DNA of 64,000 nt from an uncultured Prochlorococcus sp. (GCA_902519235.1 CABYJE010000001.1:181769-245768), one strand, 5' to 3'; positions 35,647 through 44,967 are shown, numbered from the stretch's first letter. The notes: a model not told the origin generated them from the sequence alone. Made by a program: numbers and translations.

Positions 35647-36756
35647 TTAAATCTCAAATCTATCTAAACTAAATTTTTCTAAAAAGTTTTTTTCTATTTC
35701 TTTGAGACTTTTATTTTGAACTATTTTCAAAAGAAGATTACTTGTTATTGCAGAAAATAAAACTCCATTTCTGTAATGTCCTGTAGCTATAAAAAGGTTT
35801 TCAAATTTTGATTTTCCGATTATTGGTTTAAGATCTGGAGTGCAGGGTCTAAATCCCCACCAATGTTCCATTTGTGGCCAATTAATAGCTTCTGGTAATA
35901 ACGAGCGAATGCCTTCTTGCAGTTGTTTTATTCCATTAGGAGTATTGCCCTGATTAAATTTGGAATCTTTTTCAACTGTCGCTCCAACGATAATAAGTCC
36001 ATCATCACGAGGAACTAAATAAGTTTTTGGACCAAAAATAACTCTTTTCAAAAAATTTGTTGGACCTTGTATTGATAACATTTGTCCTTTTACAGGAAAG
36101 ACTGGAATCTTATTAAAAATTTTTTTACTCCAAGCACCACTGCATATAATTGCTTTTTCGCAGTGAATTTTTTTTAGTTCTCCAGTTGCACATAAAACTG
36201 TAGCACCAGTAATTTTGTTTTTTTCTAATGTCAAATCTTCTACTTCTGATCCTTCTTGAAATTCGACTCCATGCAAAGAGCATGCTCTCTCAAGAGCGCG
36301 CATTAGTCTTCTTCGGTTATCTATTTGACCATCTTGTTCAAAAAGTAAACCATGTTTCCAAATAGAATTCATTCCATTAATTTCTGTTTGAAGATCTTTG
36401 TGATTTAAATATTTTCCATATTGATAAGTTGGAAACTCTTCAAGATCTTTTTTATTTTTAAAAGGAACTACTATGCCACATTTTTTTAAACCACATTTAA
36501 TATTACTATCTTGCTCAATACTTTTTATCCACTTTGGAATTAGAATTTGACTTTCTTGGCCAAATTTTAGTAATTCATCTTCGAGTCCTTCGGCATGAGT
36601 AGCTAACATTCCTGCAGCAACAAATCCAGCTGATTCATTTCTGTTTTTGCTTAAAACTAAAACTTTGAAGTTATTTCTAGAAAATTCATAAGCAATAGAT
36701 AAACCTACAAGTCCACCGCCAATAATTAGTATTGAATTTTTTGTTTCTTGTGTCAT
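35647..36756 (-). CDS. FAD-dependent glycine oxidase-like protein (ThiO-like)
   Basis: The 369-residue D-amino-acid-oxidase-family protein has an N-terminal dinucleotide fold (IIGGGLVGLSIAYEFSR). VKGQMLSIQGP, LVPRDDGLIIVGATVE and the C-terminal WWGFRPCTPDLKPIIG and ATGHYRNGVLFSAITS follow. The pattern fits ThiO, which makes iminoglycine for the thiazole of thiamine, but related oxidases share it. No thiamine gene is adjacent, so the assignment rests on sequence resemblance. Confidence 0.85.
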   Translation of the reverse strand: MTQETKNSILIIGGGLVGLSIAYEFSRNNFKVLVLSKNRNESAGFVAAGMLATHAEGLEDELLKFGQESQILIPKWIKSIEQDSNIKCGLKKCGIVVPFKNKKDLEEFPTYQYGKYLNHKDLQTEINGMNSIWKHGLLFEQDGQIDNRRRLMRALERACSLHGVEFQEGSEVEDLTLEKNKITGATVLCATGELKKIHCEKAIICSGAWSKKIFNKIPVFPVKGQMLSIQGPTNFLKRVIFGPKTYLVPRDDGLIIVGATVEKDSKFNQGNTPNGIKQLQEGIRSLLPEAINWPQMEHWWGFRPCTPDLKPIIGKSKFENLFIATGHYRNGVLFSAITSNLLLKIVQNKSLKEIEKNFLEKFSLDRFEI

Positions 36757-36835
36757 TTAATAATTAATATTTTTATTTGTGTTTTGGTCCTCTTTTCCTT
36801 TATATCCAATAATATTAATAAAGAGACTTTTGATA

Positions 36836-38308
36836 ATGAACAATTTGGAATCTTGGGAAGCTGTGATTGGTTTGGAAACTCATGTTCAGCTTAATACGAA
36901 AAGTAAAATATTCACATCTGCGTCAACTGCTTTTGGTGATGCACCTAATACGCATATAGATCCTGTAGTCTGTGGGTTACCAGGAACTCTTCCAGTTTTG
37001 AATGAGACTGTTCTTGAGTATGCTGTAAAAACTTCTTTAGCATTAAATTTAAATGTTGCAGAACATTGTAAATTTGATAGAAAACAATATTTTTATCCTG
37101 ATCTGCCTAAAAATTATCAAATTTCACAATTTGATGAGCCACTAGCTGAAAATGGCTGGTTAGAGGTTGAAATAATTGAAACAGGCAAAGAACCTTATAT
37201 CAAAAAAATTGGAATAGAACGGCTACATATGGAAGAAGACGCTGGAAAATTAGTTCATTCAGGTAGTGACAGATTAGCTGGTTCTAAATATTCTTTAGTC
37301 GATTATAATCGGGCTGGAATAGCACTTTGCGAAATTGTAAGTAAACCGGATATTAGATCAGGTAAAGAAGCATCTGAATATGCTTCAGAGATTAGAAGAA
37401 CGGTTAGATATCTAGGAGTATCAGACGGAAATATGCAAGAGGGTTCATTGCGCTGTGATGTCAATATTTCAGTTAGAAAAGGACCTAATGCTCCTTTTGG
37501 TACCAAAGTGGAAATAAAGAATATGAATTCATTTTCCGCAATTCAAAAGGCTTGTGATTATGAAATAGCCAGACAAATAGAAGTTTATGAAAATGGAGGA
37601 AAAATTTTCCAAGAAACAAGGTTATGGGATGAAGCTAAGCAATTAACAAAAAGTATGAGATTGAAAGAAGGCAGCAGTGACTATAGATATTTTCCTGATC
37701 CTGACTTAGGACCAATTGAAATAACAAAAGCCCAAAAAGAAATATGGTTAAAAGAACTTCCAGAATTACCTTCAAAAAAAAGAAATAAATATGTAAGTAA
37801 ATTTGGGTTATCTGCATATGATGCAAGGGTAATTTCTGATGAAATTAATATGGCAAACTTTTTTGAAGAGACAGTAGCTAGTGGGGCTGAGGCCAAACTA
37901 GCTTCAAATTGGGTAACAAGCGATATTGTGGGTTATTTAAAAGCAAATAAACTTAGTTTTAGTGACTTAAAACTTAGTCCTGAAAATCTTGCTGAAATGA
38001 TTAACATGATTTCAAATAATACTATCAGTGGAAAAATTGCAAAAGAAATTTTACCTGAATTAATTGAAAAAAATATTTCTCCGAAAAAATTAGTTGAAGA
38101 AAAAGGGTTGGCTATGATATCTGATTCTTCAAGTATTTTACCAATAATTGACGAACTTATAAATGAACATCCAAATGAGGTTCAAGCATTTAGAAATGGT
38201 AAAACTAAACTGCTTGGTTTTTTTGTTGGTCAATTAATGAAAAGAACAAAAGGTAAAGCTGACCCTAAACTTGCAAATAAACTTCTTGCAGAAAAATTGA
38301 ATAGCTAA
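36836..38308 (+). CDS. gatB: Aspartyl/glutamyl-tRNA amidotransferase subunit B
   Basis: GatB is part of GatCAB, which converts Glu-tRNA-Gln (and Asp-tRNA-Asn) to the amide form. I chose the ATG at 36836 (MNNLESWEAVIGLETHVQLN), giving 490 residues; the in-frame upstream extension is hydrophobic and not expected. Family blocks include YFYPDLPKNYQISQFD, LHMEEDAGKLVH, DYNRAGIALCEIVS, and SMRLKEGSSDYRYFPDPDL. The C-terminal tail domain ends GQLMKRTKGKADPKLANKLL. Confidence 0.96.
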   Translation: MNNLESWEAVIGLETHVQLNTKSKIFTSASTAFGDAPNTHIDPVVCGLPGTLPVLNETVLEYAVKTSLALNLNVAEHCKFDRKQYFYPDLPKNYQISQFDEPLAENGWLEVEIIETGKEPYIKKIGIERLHMEEDAGKLVHSGSDRLAGSKYSLVDYNRAGIALCEIVSKPDIRSGKEASEYASEIRRTVRYLGVSDGNMQEGSLRCDVNISVRKGPNAPFGTKVEIKNMNSFSAIQKACDYEIARQIEVYENGGKIFQETRLWDEAKQLTKSMRLKEGSSDYRYFPDPDLGPIEITKAQKEIWLKELPELPSKKRNKYVSKFGLSAYDARVISDEINMANFFEETVASGAEAKLASNWVTSDIVGYLKANKLSFSDLKLSPENLAEMINMISNNTISGKIAKEILPELIEKNISPKKLVEEKGLAMISDSSSILPIIDELINEHPNEVQAFRNGKTKLLGFFVGQLMKRTKGKADPKLANKLLAEKLNS

Positions 38309-38312
38309 AGCT

Positions 38313-38930
38313 TCAAAGAAGCTCTCTTATTGTCTTGATCCATTTATTTTGATCATCTGAGTTATCTAAAATAACGTCTGAAAATTTTCTTTTTTCTTCA
38401 AAACTTAATTGAAGATTTATAGATTCATATGCTTCTTTTTCGCTAATTTTATCTCTTGCAATAAGTCTTTTTTTTTGTATTTCTTTCGGACATTTAACTA
38501 ACCATATTTCAGTGCAAATATCTTCAAATTTTGCTTCAAATAACAATGGAATGACTAACACTATAGTTTGATTATTTTTGTATTGGCTGCATTCTTCTAT
38601 CATTTTTTCTTTAATTAATGGGTGAAGAAGTTTTTCAATCCATTCTTTACTTTCTGAATTTTTAAAAATAATGTTCCTTAAAAGTTTTCTGTTTATTGCC
38701 TTTTCTGAATTGTTCTTATGATCAATAATTTTCTTTCCAAAATAATCTAGAATTTTCTTATATCCATATGTGTTTGGTTTGATTAATTCTCTTGATAAAT
38801 TATCTGCATCTATTATTGGAATTTTTTTATGTTTTCTAATGTAATTAGTTATGGTTGTCTTCCCACTGGCAATACCTCCTGTTAAACCAATTCTTCTGAG
38901 GTTGTTTTTTGATTTTTCAAGAATATCCAT
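38313..38930 (-). CDS. coaE: Dephospho-CoA kinase
   Basis: CoaE phosphorylates dephospho-CoA in the last step of coenzyme A synthesis. The 205-residue protein has the P-loop RIGLTGGIASGKTTITNYI near the N-terminus, then IIDADNLSREL, VLVIPLLFEAKFED and RDKISEKEAYESINLQLS. The length is typical. It is convergent with gatB (4-bp gap) and divergent from argJ. Confidence 0.94.
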   Translation of the reverse strand: MDILEKSKNNLRRIGLTGGIASGKTTITNYIRKHKKIPIIDADNLSRELIKPNTYGYKKILDYFGKKIIDHKNNSEKAINRKLLRNIIFKNSESKEWIEKLLHPLIKEKMIEECSQYKNNQTIVLVIPLLFEAKFEDICTEIWLVKCPKEIQKKRLIARDKISEKEAYESINLQLSFEEKRKFSDVILDNSDDQNKWIKTIRELL

Positions 38931-39005
38931 ATAATTAATAATAATCTAATTACTTATTTCTTTCGTATTAAAGAGTAGTTAGTATGAATAAAAATACTAA
39001 AAAGT

Positions 39006-40244
39006 TTGAGTCAGTTAGATTACAATTGGTCTTTAATTGATGACAGTAAGGTAACACCCAAGGGGTTCCTTTTTGCGGGAATATCTGCTGGATTAAAAGC
39101 TTCTAATAAAAAAGATTTAGCGCTAATACTTGCCCCAGAAGGAAGTATTTTTAGTGGGATGTTTACCCAATCAATAGTTCGCGCTGCTTGTGTTGATATT
39201 TGTGAGGAAAGAATTAAAAAAAATTCAGGTTTTGTAAGAGCAATACTAATTAATTCTGGTCAAGCAAATGCATGTACAGGAAATCTTGGAATTAAACATT
39301 TTCAAATTGCTACAGGAAAGATTGCGGAATTTTTAGGAATAAAAGAAGAAGAAGTTTTAATGTGCTCAACTGGTGTAATTGGTGTTCCAATACGAATAAA
39401 CGATTTAGTAAAAAATTTACCGAATTTAGTTAATGATTTAAAGGGTAATAATTTTCTAAATGCAGCAGAGGCAATTTTAACTACAGATTTGACTTTGAAA
39501 AAAGTCTTAATAGAGACGATTATTCAAGGTAGAAAAATAAAAATTGCAGGCTTTGCAAAAGGTTCAGGAATGATTTACCCCAACATGGCTACAATGCTTG
39601 CTTTTCTAACCTGTGATGCAGGGATTGAAAAAGAAGAATGGGACAAAATGATTGCAATTGCAGTTAAAAAATCTTTTAATGCAATATCAGTTGATGGAGA
39701 GACAAGTACAAATGATTCTTTCGTTGGAATAAATGCAGGAGAGAAAATTGAAAAAAGGTTTTTACCAATTATTCAAAAAGGAATCGATATTGTATGTCAA
39801 AACTTGGCAAAAAATATTGCAAGGGATGGAGAGGGAGCAAATTGTTTATTAGAAGTTTTGGTTCAAGGAGCAAAAAATACTGATGATGCAATTATGCTCG
39901 CTAAATCTATTTGTAATTCTGCCTTGGTAAAAACTGCGATACATGGTTGTGATCCGAATTGGGGAAGGATCATAGCTGCTGCAGGCAATTCTGGAGTTAA
40001 ATTTAATTTAAATGACGTTGATTTGTTTATAGGTAATGCTCAGATTTTGGAAAAAGGGAAGTTAAATAAATATGATCCACAAAAGGTCACACACTATATT
40101 AAATCCAGAATGAAAGGTAGATATTTAGTTGATGATATTGTAAAAATTATGATTAATCTAAATTTTGGCGAATCGCAAGGCACAGCTTGGGGATGTGATC
40201 TTTCAAAAAAGTATGTCGAAATAAATAGCGAATATACTACTTAA
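39006..40244 (+). CDS. argJ: Bifunctional ornithine acetyltransferase/N-acetylglutamate synthase
   Basis: ArgJ recycles the acetyl group in arginine synthesis. The 412-residue protein starts at a TTG (MSQLDYNWSLIDDSKVTPKG). It has the self-cleavage motif in GSGMIYPNMATMLAFL, with the Thr of MATM as nucleophile. LINSGQANACTG and GCDPNWGRIIAAAGNSG are also conserved. An ATG 23 bp upstream is out of frame. The product is processed into two chains in this family. Confidence 0.95.
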   Translation: MSQLDYNWSLIDDSKVTPKGFLFAGISAGLKASNKKDLALILAPEGSIFSGMFTQSIVRAACVDICEERIKKNSGFVRAILINSGQANACTGNLGIKHFQIATGKIAEFLGIKEEEVLMCSTGVIGVPIRINDLVKNLPNLVNDLKGNNFLNAAEAILTTDLTLKKVLIETIIQGRKIKIAGFAKGSGMIYPNMATMLAFLTCDAGIEKEEWDKMIAIAVKKSFNAISVDGETSTNDSFVGINAGEKIEKRFLPIIQKGIDIVCQNLAKNIARDGEGANCLLEVLVQGAKNTDDAIMLAKSICNSALVKTAIHGCDPNWGRIIAAAGNSGVKFNLNDVDLFIGNAQILEKGKLNKYDPQKVTHYIKSRMKGRYLVDDIVKIMINLNFGESQGTAWGCDLSKKYVEINSEYTT

Positions 40245-40479
40245 CTTTTAGTAAATCTATTGGTAGATATTCATTTATATAAAGAAACAGTATTGATAAA
40301 GTTCCAATTACAGAACCTATAAAACCTCCAAAAAAATTAACTAATAATCCAGATTGTCTAATTATTGTTTCTTCGTTTTTTTCTTCTTCAAAATTGGGAG
40401 AACCAACTACTTTTAAGCGCTGATTGGTTTTTGGTTGTTTAAGTTGTTGGTGACGGATAAGGGCTTCGAAATCAGGCAT
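40237..40479 (-). CDS. Small membrane protein overlapping the end of the ParA-like gene
   Basis: I chose the start MPDFEALIRHQQLKQ at 40479, giving 80 residues; an earlier in-frame start would extend further into parA. The protein has a basic soluble N-terminus and one long hydrophobic segment (about 43-67; FFGGFIGSVIGTLSILFLYI). The overlap with the parA 3' end is 67 bp, which is large, and suggests translational coupling. I do not recognise a family. It also overlaps the convergent argJ 3' end by 8 bp. Confidence 0.55.
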   Translation of the reverse strand: MPDFEALIRHQQLKQPKTNQRLKVVGSPNFEEEKNEETIIRQSGLLVNFFGGFIGSVIGTLSILFLYINEYLPIDLLKVK

Positions 40480-41084
40480 GGAATTTGTGAGGCAATTGAA
40501 CAATAAGCAGACCAGCCCGTCATTCGACGAGGATCTGATCTACCTAAATCGTCTACAGCTTCAAATACAGCATTACCTGAGGCTTCTGCTTTATCAAATG
40601 CTGAAAGTAAAGGTATAAATGTATCAAAAACATATAAACCAAAATTTTCTAGAGCTGCTTTGGCTTGTTGCGCTGCTTTATGCTGTCTAAAATCAACTTT
40701 TACTATTACTACTGCATGGTTAACTTTTAAGTTACTTAATAAATTAGCTAGTTCAACAGTTAATTCGACTGATCTTGCTTTTGCAGTTGTAGGCAAGATA
40801 ACTAAATCTGAACCATACGCCAAGTGTTTAAGTTCTTCTTGATCACTGCTAGCCTGGCCATCAGTGATTACAATTTCTGATGATCTTGATGCTTTAGCAG
40901 CTGAACTTACCGGGAAAACTGGAAATGGTAGATTACCTCTTGATGCATATGCTAATGCAGATCTATTCTTGTCGGCATCGACTATGCAAACTTTTTTACC
41001 TTCAGAATGCCAAACACTAGCAAGGTGAATACTTGTGCAGGTCTTGGCTACTCCCCCTTTTTGTCCGCAAACGGTAATAAACAA
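40413..41084 (-). CDS. ParA/MinD-like P-loop ATPase
   Basis: The 223-residue protein starts MFITVCGQKGGVAKTCTSIHLA, with the deviant Walker A KGGVAKT. KVCIVDADKNRSALAYASRG and VITDG mark the later Walker motifs. It is a member of the ParA/Soj family of spatial-organisation ATPases. No parB or parS is adjacent, so it is an orphan; it could position a cell component other than the chromosome. It is co-directional with the small membrane protein downstream. Confidence 0.85.
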   Translation of the reverse strand: MFITVCGQKGGVAKTCTSIHLASVWHSEGKKVCIVDADKNRSALAYASRGNLPFPVFPVSSAAKASRSSEIVITDGQASSDQEELKHLAYGSDLVILPTTAKARSVELTVELANLLSNLKVNHAVVIVKVDFRQHKAAQQAKAALENFGLYVFDTFIPLLSAFDKAEASGNAVFEAVDDLGRSDPRRMTGWSAYCSIASQIPCLISKPLSVTNNLNNQKPISA

Positions 41085-41234
41085 TTTTTTATTTTTATTT
41101 CTCTTACTTTGGAGAATAATTTCTTAATGTCAAGAGAAATTAATTTTTAATGCTTTAAAACTTATTTTTTGAAATATTTTAAAGAGGTTAATATTTTTAG
41201 ATAACCTTATAAAGTTACTTATTTAAATAGGCTA

Positions 41235-42197
41235 GTGAAGAAAAGAATTGGATTAGGGACTTGGTCTTGGGGCAATAAGTTTTTTTGGAATTACCAATCT
41301 ACAAATGACGAAGATTTATGTGAGACATATAATGAAGCGTTACGAAGAGGTTTTGATCTAATTGATACTGCAGATTCTTACGGTACTGGGAATCTTCAGG
41401 GTAGAAGTGAATTATTAATAGGCAAATTTTTACTAAATACTTCTTCAAAAAAGAAAAAAAAGTTTCAAGTAGCAACCAAACTTGCACCTTATCCTTGGAG
41501 AATCGGTGACAGAGGTTTTAATAAACCTTTTTTGAAAAGTTTAGAAAGACTGAATAACAAATTAGATATAGTGCAATTACATTGGTCAACTGCAAAATAC
41601 AATCCTTGGCAGGAATTGGGGCTGTTAAAAAATCTTTGCGATTTAAAAGATCAAGGCTTTGATTTTCAAATCGGCTTATCAAATATAGGGCCCAAAAGAT
41701 TAACAACATTAATTAATTTCTTGGCAAAAAGAGATCAGAACCTAAAAAGTGTTCAGATACAATTTTCTTTGCTTGCTCCTGATTTAGGAAAACAATATCA
41801 GGTAAAAAAAATTTGCGAAGAAAATAATATTGATTTCTTTGCTTATAGTCCTTTATCCTTTGGAATACTTTGTATTGATCCAGATAAAGAGGAAAATAAA
41901 GAAAAAAGTTTTATTCGTAATGCTTTATTTGAAAACTATAAAAAACCAACATTTGAATTGCGGAGGTGTTTAAAAAGAATTGCGAATCAAAGATCAGTTT
42001 CCCAAGCGCAAGTTGCAATTAATTGGTGTTGTTATCAAGGAACTATTCCGCTAGTGGGAATGCGAAAAAAATCTCAAGTTATAGATGTATCTAATGTATT
42101 CAATTGGAATTTAAATAGTAATGAATTTAAAGTACTTCAGGAAGCTTCAAAAAATTGTTTAAAAAAAATGCCTAAAAATCCTTTTTCTAGTATTTAA
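41235..42197 (+). CDS. Aldo/keto reductase
   Basis: The 320-residue (alpha/beta)8 barrel protein uses a GTG start. The catalytic tetrad is visible: Asp in DLIDTADSYG, Tyr in the same motif, Lys in VATKLAPYPW, and His in QLHWS. FAYSPLSFGIL and INWCCYQGTIPLVGMRK are conserved cofactor-binding stretches. It is an NADPH-dependent oxidoreductase of unknown substrate. Two small features, a 45-residue ORF and the tmRNA, follow on the other strand. Confidence 0.9.
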   Translation: MKKRIGLGTWSWGNKFFWNYQSTNDEDLCETYNEALRRGFDLIDTADSYGTGNLQGRSELLIGKFLLNTSSKKKKKFQVATKLAPYPWRIGDRGFNKPFLKSLERLNNKLDIVQLHWSTAKYNPWQELGLLKNLCDLKDQGFDFQIGLSNIGPKRLTTLINFLAKRDQNLKSVQIQFSLLAPDLGKQYQVKKICEENNIDFFAYSPLSFGILCIDPDKEENKEKSFIRNALFENYKKPTFELRRCLKRIANQRSVSQAQVAINWCCYQGTIPLVGMRKKSQVIDVSNVFNWNLNSNEFKVLQEASKNCLKKMPKNPFSSI

Positions 42198-42204
42198 TTA
42201 AATT

Positions 42205-42342
42205 TTAGGTAGATATCTTCTTATTTTTTTTTATTTCACAACTTCTATTCCATAGTTCAGTGGGAAATTTTTCACCAGTGAATCTAATAACTTTAGGTTT
42301 GAGATTTGTTATCAATTCATTTAGTTTTTTATTATGTTCCAT
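42205..42342 (-). CDS. 45-residue small basic protein
   Basis: A 45-codon minus-strand ORF begins MEHNKKLNELITNLKPKVI and continues with RFTGEKFPTELWNRSCEIKK. It lies between the aldo/keto reductase and tmRNA genes. The composition is non-random (helix followed by a Trp-containing tail). No named family is recognised. Confidence 0.45.
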   Translation of the reverse strand: MEHNKKLNELITNLKPKVIRFTGEKFPTELWNRSCEIKKNKKIST

Positions 42343-42496
42343 TTTGCATGATTGGAGTTTTTAATAAGATAAATTAATTTAAAACTTATCTTCTCAGTAT
42401 TTATACTTATTAAATGAAAAAAATTCTTTTTAATACAAACAATTGCAGCAATATTTACAAACTAATAAATTATCTACTACAACTTTTTAGTTATCT

Positions 42497-42522
42497 AAAA
42501 AAGTGGAGTCCTTCCAGACTCC
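42497..42522 (-). terminator. Terminator at the tmRNA 3' end
   Basis: On the minus strand, GGAGTC, a six-base loop and GACTCC are followed by AC and a T-run (TTTTTT). The stem is short but placed exactly where the coding piece should end. Confidence 0.7.
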
Positions 42523-42758
42523 TTGTATCATTTGGTTGATAAGGCTGATATGACCCCATCTCCTTAAGGATCAAGCAGCAACTGGTGCTGTTTGACGGGA
42601 GAAACTAACGATTTTGTTAGCGTTTGTGTTTTTGCTCTAACCGAGCCGGCTTCAGTCACCTTCCTTATGCCCCGTCGAAACCATTACAACCCCAAATAGT
42701 GGAGTTGAGCGGAATCGAACCGCTGTCCGAAACATCGGTTGAGATCACCTAGTCCAAT
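42497..42758 (-). ncRNA. ssrA: Circularly permuted (two-piece) tmRNA
   Basis: On the minus strand the acceptor piece precedes the coding piece: a T-arm GGTTCGATTCCGC and acceptor strand CAACTCCA, a short loop (CTATTT), then GGGGTTG and the hallmark TTTCGACGGGGC. The tag frame at 42571-42621 reads ANKIVSFSRQTAPVAA-stop. GGGGTTG and CAACTCC can form the tRNA-Ala-like acceptor stem. It rescues stalled ribosomes and tags peptides for degradation. The 5' end is estimated from a -10-like TATAAA (minus strand, 42765-42770). Confidence 0.93.
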
Positions 42759-42821
42759 TGGACATTTATATTCTGACAGGCAAAATGAGTATTGAATAGT
42801 TTTTTTAAGTTTTTATCGTAT

Positions 42822-43946
42822 ATGAATGTAGTGGCATCAGCTCCAGAGGGACTAGAGAAATATTTAGCTAAAGAAATTTCAAATTTAGGTGGCTTTAATA
42901 TTAGTACTTATAAAAGATTTATTAATTTTGAATGTGATTTTGAAACTTTTTATAGAGTTCATTTTTATTCCAGATTAGCTTTTCGCTTTTATAGAGAAAT
43001 TGCAAGTTTTAATTGCTATGACAAGCAATCTTTATATGAGGGGGTTAGAGGTTCCTTTGATTGGTTAAATTGGTTGCACTATGAAAAAACATTTAATGTT
43101 CAAGTAACTGGGAGAACATCTTCCTTAAATCATTCACATTTCACTGCTCTTGAAGTAAAAAATTCTATAACTGATTTGCAAAAGGAAGTTTGGAATAAAA
43201 GATCAAATATTTCTTTAGATAATCCTGATCTTATAATTCATCTTCATTTAAATGATAATAAAGCAACTATCAGTCTTCAAAGCAGTGTGGAAAGTTTACA
43301 TAAAAGAGGTTATAGACCTGCAGTTGGAAATGCCCCATTAAAAGAAAATTTAGCTTCTGGATTGATAAATATGACTCAATGGAATGGCAAAGTACCTTTA
43401 ATTGATTTCATGTGCGGCTCAGGAACTTTTTTAATTGAGGCAGTTAATCAATTTCTTGAAGTCCCCATAAATATTGATCAAATATATCTTTTTGAGAATT
43501 GGTTGGACTTTAGGGGGGATATTTATCTTAACGAAAAAAATAAGGCAAAAAATAAAATTATAAATTATGAAAAATTACCACTAATAAAAGGCTGTGAAAT
43601 TAATAAAAAGGTCTTTGACCAGGCGAAAGTAAACATATCCTTATCTGGACTCGAAAATTATATTGAACTTATTAATAGTGATTTTTTAGAACTCCAATTA
43701 AATTGTACACCTGGGGTCATTATATGTAATCCTCCATACGGCAAAAAATTAGGCGATGAAAATGAATTGATTTGTTTATATGAACAAATGGGAATTTATC
43801 TAAAGAATAATTTTTCAGGTTGGGAATTTTGGCTGCTAAGTGGAAATCCAAAACTAACAAAATATTTAAAAATGAAATCTTCGTTGAAAATTCCAGTTAG
43901 TAATGGGGGAATAGATTGTAGATGGATAAAGTATGTAATAAGGTAA
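42822..43946 (+). CDS. THUMP-domain RNA (rRNA) methyltransferase, RlmL/YpsC-like
   Basis: I chose the ATG at 42822 (MNVVASAPEGLEKYLAKEI), giving 374 residues; a TTG ten codons upstream would run toward the tmRNA promoter. An N-terminal THUMP region is followed by a SAM methyltransferase domain with LIDFMCGSGTFLIEA (SAM loop) and the catalytic NPPYGKKLG. The family methylates N2 of guanosines in 23S rRNA or tRNA. The exact target is not determined. Confidence 0.88.
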   Translation: MNVVASAPEGLEKYLAKEISNLGGFNISTYKRFINFECDFETFYRVHFYSRLAFRFYREIASFNCYDKQSLYEGVRGSFDWLNWLHYEKTFNVQVTGRTSSLNHSHFTALEVKNSITDLQKEVWNKRSNISLDNPDLIIHLHLNDNKATISLQSSVESLHKRGYRPAVGNAPLKENLASGLINMTQWNGKVPLIDFMCGSGTFLIEAVNQFLEVPINIDQIYLFENWLDFRGDIYLNEKNKAKNKIINYEKLPLIKGCEINKKVFDQAKVNISLSGLENYIELINSDFLELQLNCTPGVIICNPPYGKKLGDENELICLYEQMGIYLKNNFSGWEFWLLSGNPKLTKYLKMKSSLKIPVSNGGIDCRWIKYVIR

Positions 43947-43947
43947 T

Positions 43948-44349
43948 TTATTTTTTGCCTAAAACGGCCTTTGTTGTCTTGCCTAAACCCTCTAATGTTT
44001 GAGGAAGGTAAGGTCCTTTGGCTAATTTTCCTCCAAGTTTTAAACTTAAACCTGCAAGAAATAAATCGATAAATATTATGAGTAATAAATTATATTCAAT
44101 ATTCCAGTTATTATATTTTGTTAGAAAAAGAAACAAAATAATATGGATGCAAATTAGTACTAATAATAATAATGTGCTGCCAATGGCCAAAAATATTCCA
44201 CCACTAATTAATCTTCTTTTTTCTCTATCTACTTCTTGAAGAGCTATTCTGACATGCAAATCCATCACTGAACTTGCGATCGCTGAAATTCTGGAGGCGG
44301 TATTTGCAAAGTTTTTATTTTTTGGTTTTTCCATATTATTTTCTGCCAC
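43948..44349 (-). CDS. Holin-X/DUF1469-like membrane protein
   Basis: The 133-residue protein has a soluble N-terminal helix (ASRISAIASSVMDLHVRIALQEVDREKRRL) and two membrane segments: ISGGIFLAIGSTLLLLVLIC, then LLLIIFIDLFLAGLSL. The arrangement matches the actinobacterial Holin-X superfamily (DUF1469), which despite its name is mostly of unknown membrane-associated function. Its start overlaps the end of the next gene by 14 bp, implying a pair with the DUF883-like protein. Confidence 0.75.
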   Translation of the reverse strand: MAENNMEKPKNKNFANTASRISAIASSVMDLHVRIALQEVDREKRRLISGGIFLAIGSTLLLLVLICIHIILFLFLTKYNNWNIEYNLLLIIFIDLFLAGLSLKLGGKLAKGPYLPQTLEGLGKTTKAVLGKK

Positions 44350-44797
44350 TGTTTAGGAGAGTTCCTATGAGTAAACCAATACCAGCCGCAATAGCAATGG
44401 ATAATAGTGGTTTTTTTCTTATTGGACTTTCTATTTTTGGTCTAAGTGTATTATTAAGTTCTTCTAATAATTCTTCTAATTGACTTTCGATAGGCTCAAT
44501 TGATTCTGATATTTCCCAATTTTTTTCTTTTATTGAATCAATAATTTCAAATAGTTGGCTTTTTATTCCAATTGCTGAGGTTCCACTATGGCTTGCTATT
44601 ACTTCAACTAAATCATCAATACTCCCTTTTGTGGCTTCAAGGGTTTGTTGTGCAATGTTAGGCCATTTCTCTTTGATTAAAGGTATTAAACTGTCAATTT
44701 TTTCACGTAACCATTTTTCCGAGATAACTTCTTTTTCAGGAAGATCAGAGTTATCTTCTTTTTCTTCTACTGCTTTGGGAGGATGGTAAGTCTCCAT
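44336..44797 (-). CDS. DUF883 (ElaB/YqjD)-like membrane-anchored protein
   Basis: The 153-residue protein has an acidic disordered N-terminus and long amphipathic helices (about 30-110). A C-terminal membrane segment with glycines (LLSIAIAAGIGLLIGTLL) is preceded by basic RKK. This is the layout of DUF883 proteins, inner-membrane tail-anchored and sometimes ribosome-associated. It is upstream of the Holin-X-like gene with a 14-bp overlap. Together they may form a membrane module; that is inference. Confidence 0.7.
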   Translation of the reverse strand: METYHPPKAVEEKEDNSDLPEKEVISEKWLREKIDSLIPLIKEKWPNIAQQTLEATKGSIDDLVEVIASHSGTSAIGIKSQLFEIIDSIKEKNWEISESIEPIESQLEELLEELNNTLRPKIESPIRKKPLLSIAIAAGIGLLIGTLLNSGRK

Positions 44798-44967
44798 TAT
44801 TTAAAATTATTTATTTTAAGATTAGACCCATTTTTCTTAATTTGGAACCCTTATCTAAAGAATTGTGCGATTTATATAGAATCAAAACATATAAAAGTTT
44901 ATTTACATTTTATTTATCTACTCTGTTCTGCAAGAAGGTTTTGTTAAGCTATTACTGAATTTATTAA

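Noticed and set aside
36779..36835. Earlier in-frame start for gatB
   Set aside because: The 19-residue hydrophobic extension is not a GatB feature; the ATG at 36836 gives the standard N-terminus.
40413..41084. ParA-like gene as a plasmid or chromosomal parABS locus
   Set aside because: No parB or parS-like repeat is adjacent.
42792..42821. TTG start for the THUMP methyltransferase
   Set aside because: It lies next to the tmRNA promoter and the ATG at 42822 begins at conserved sequence.
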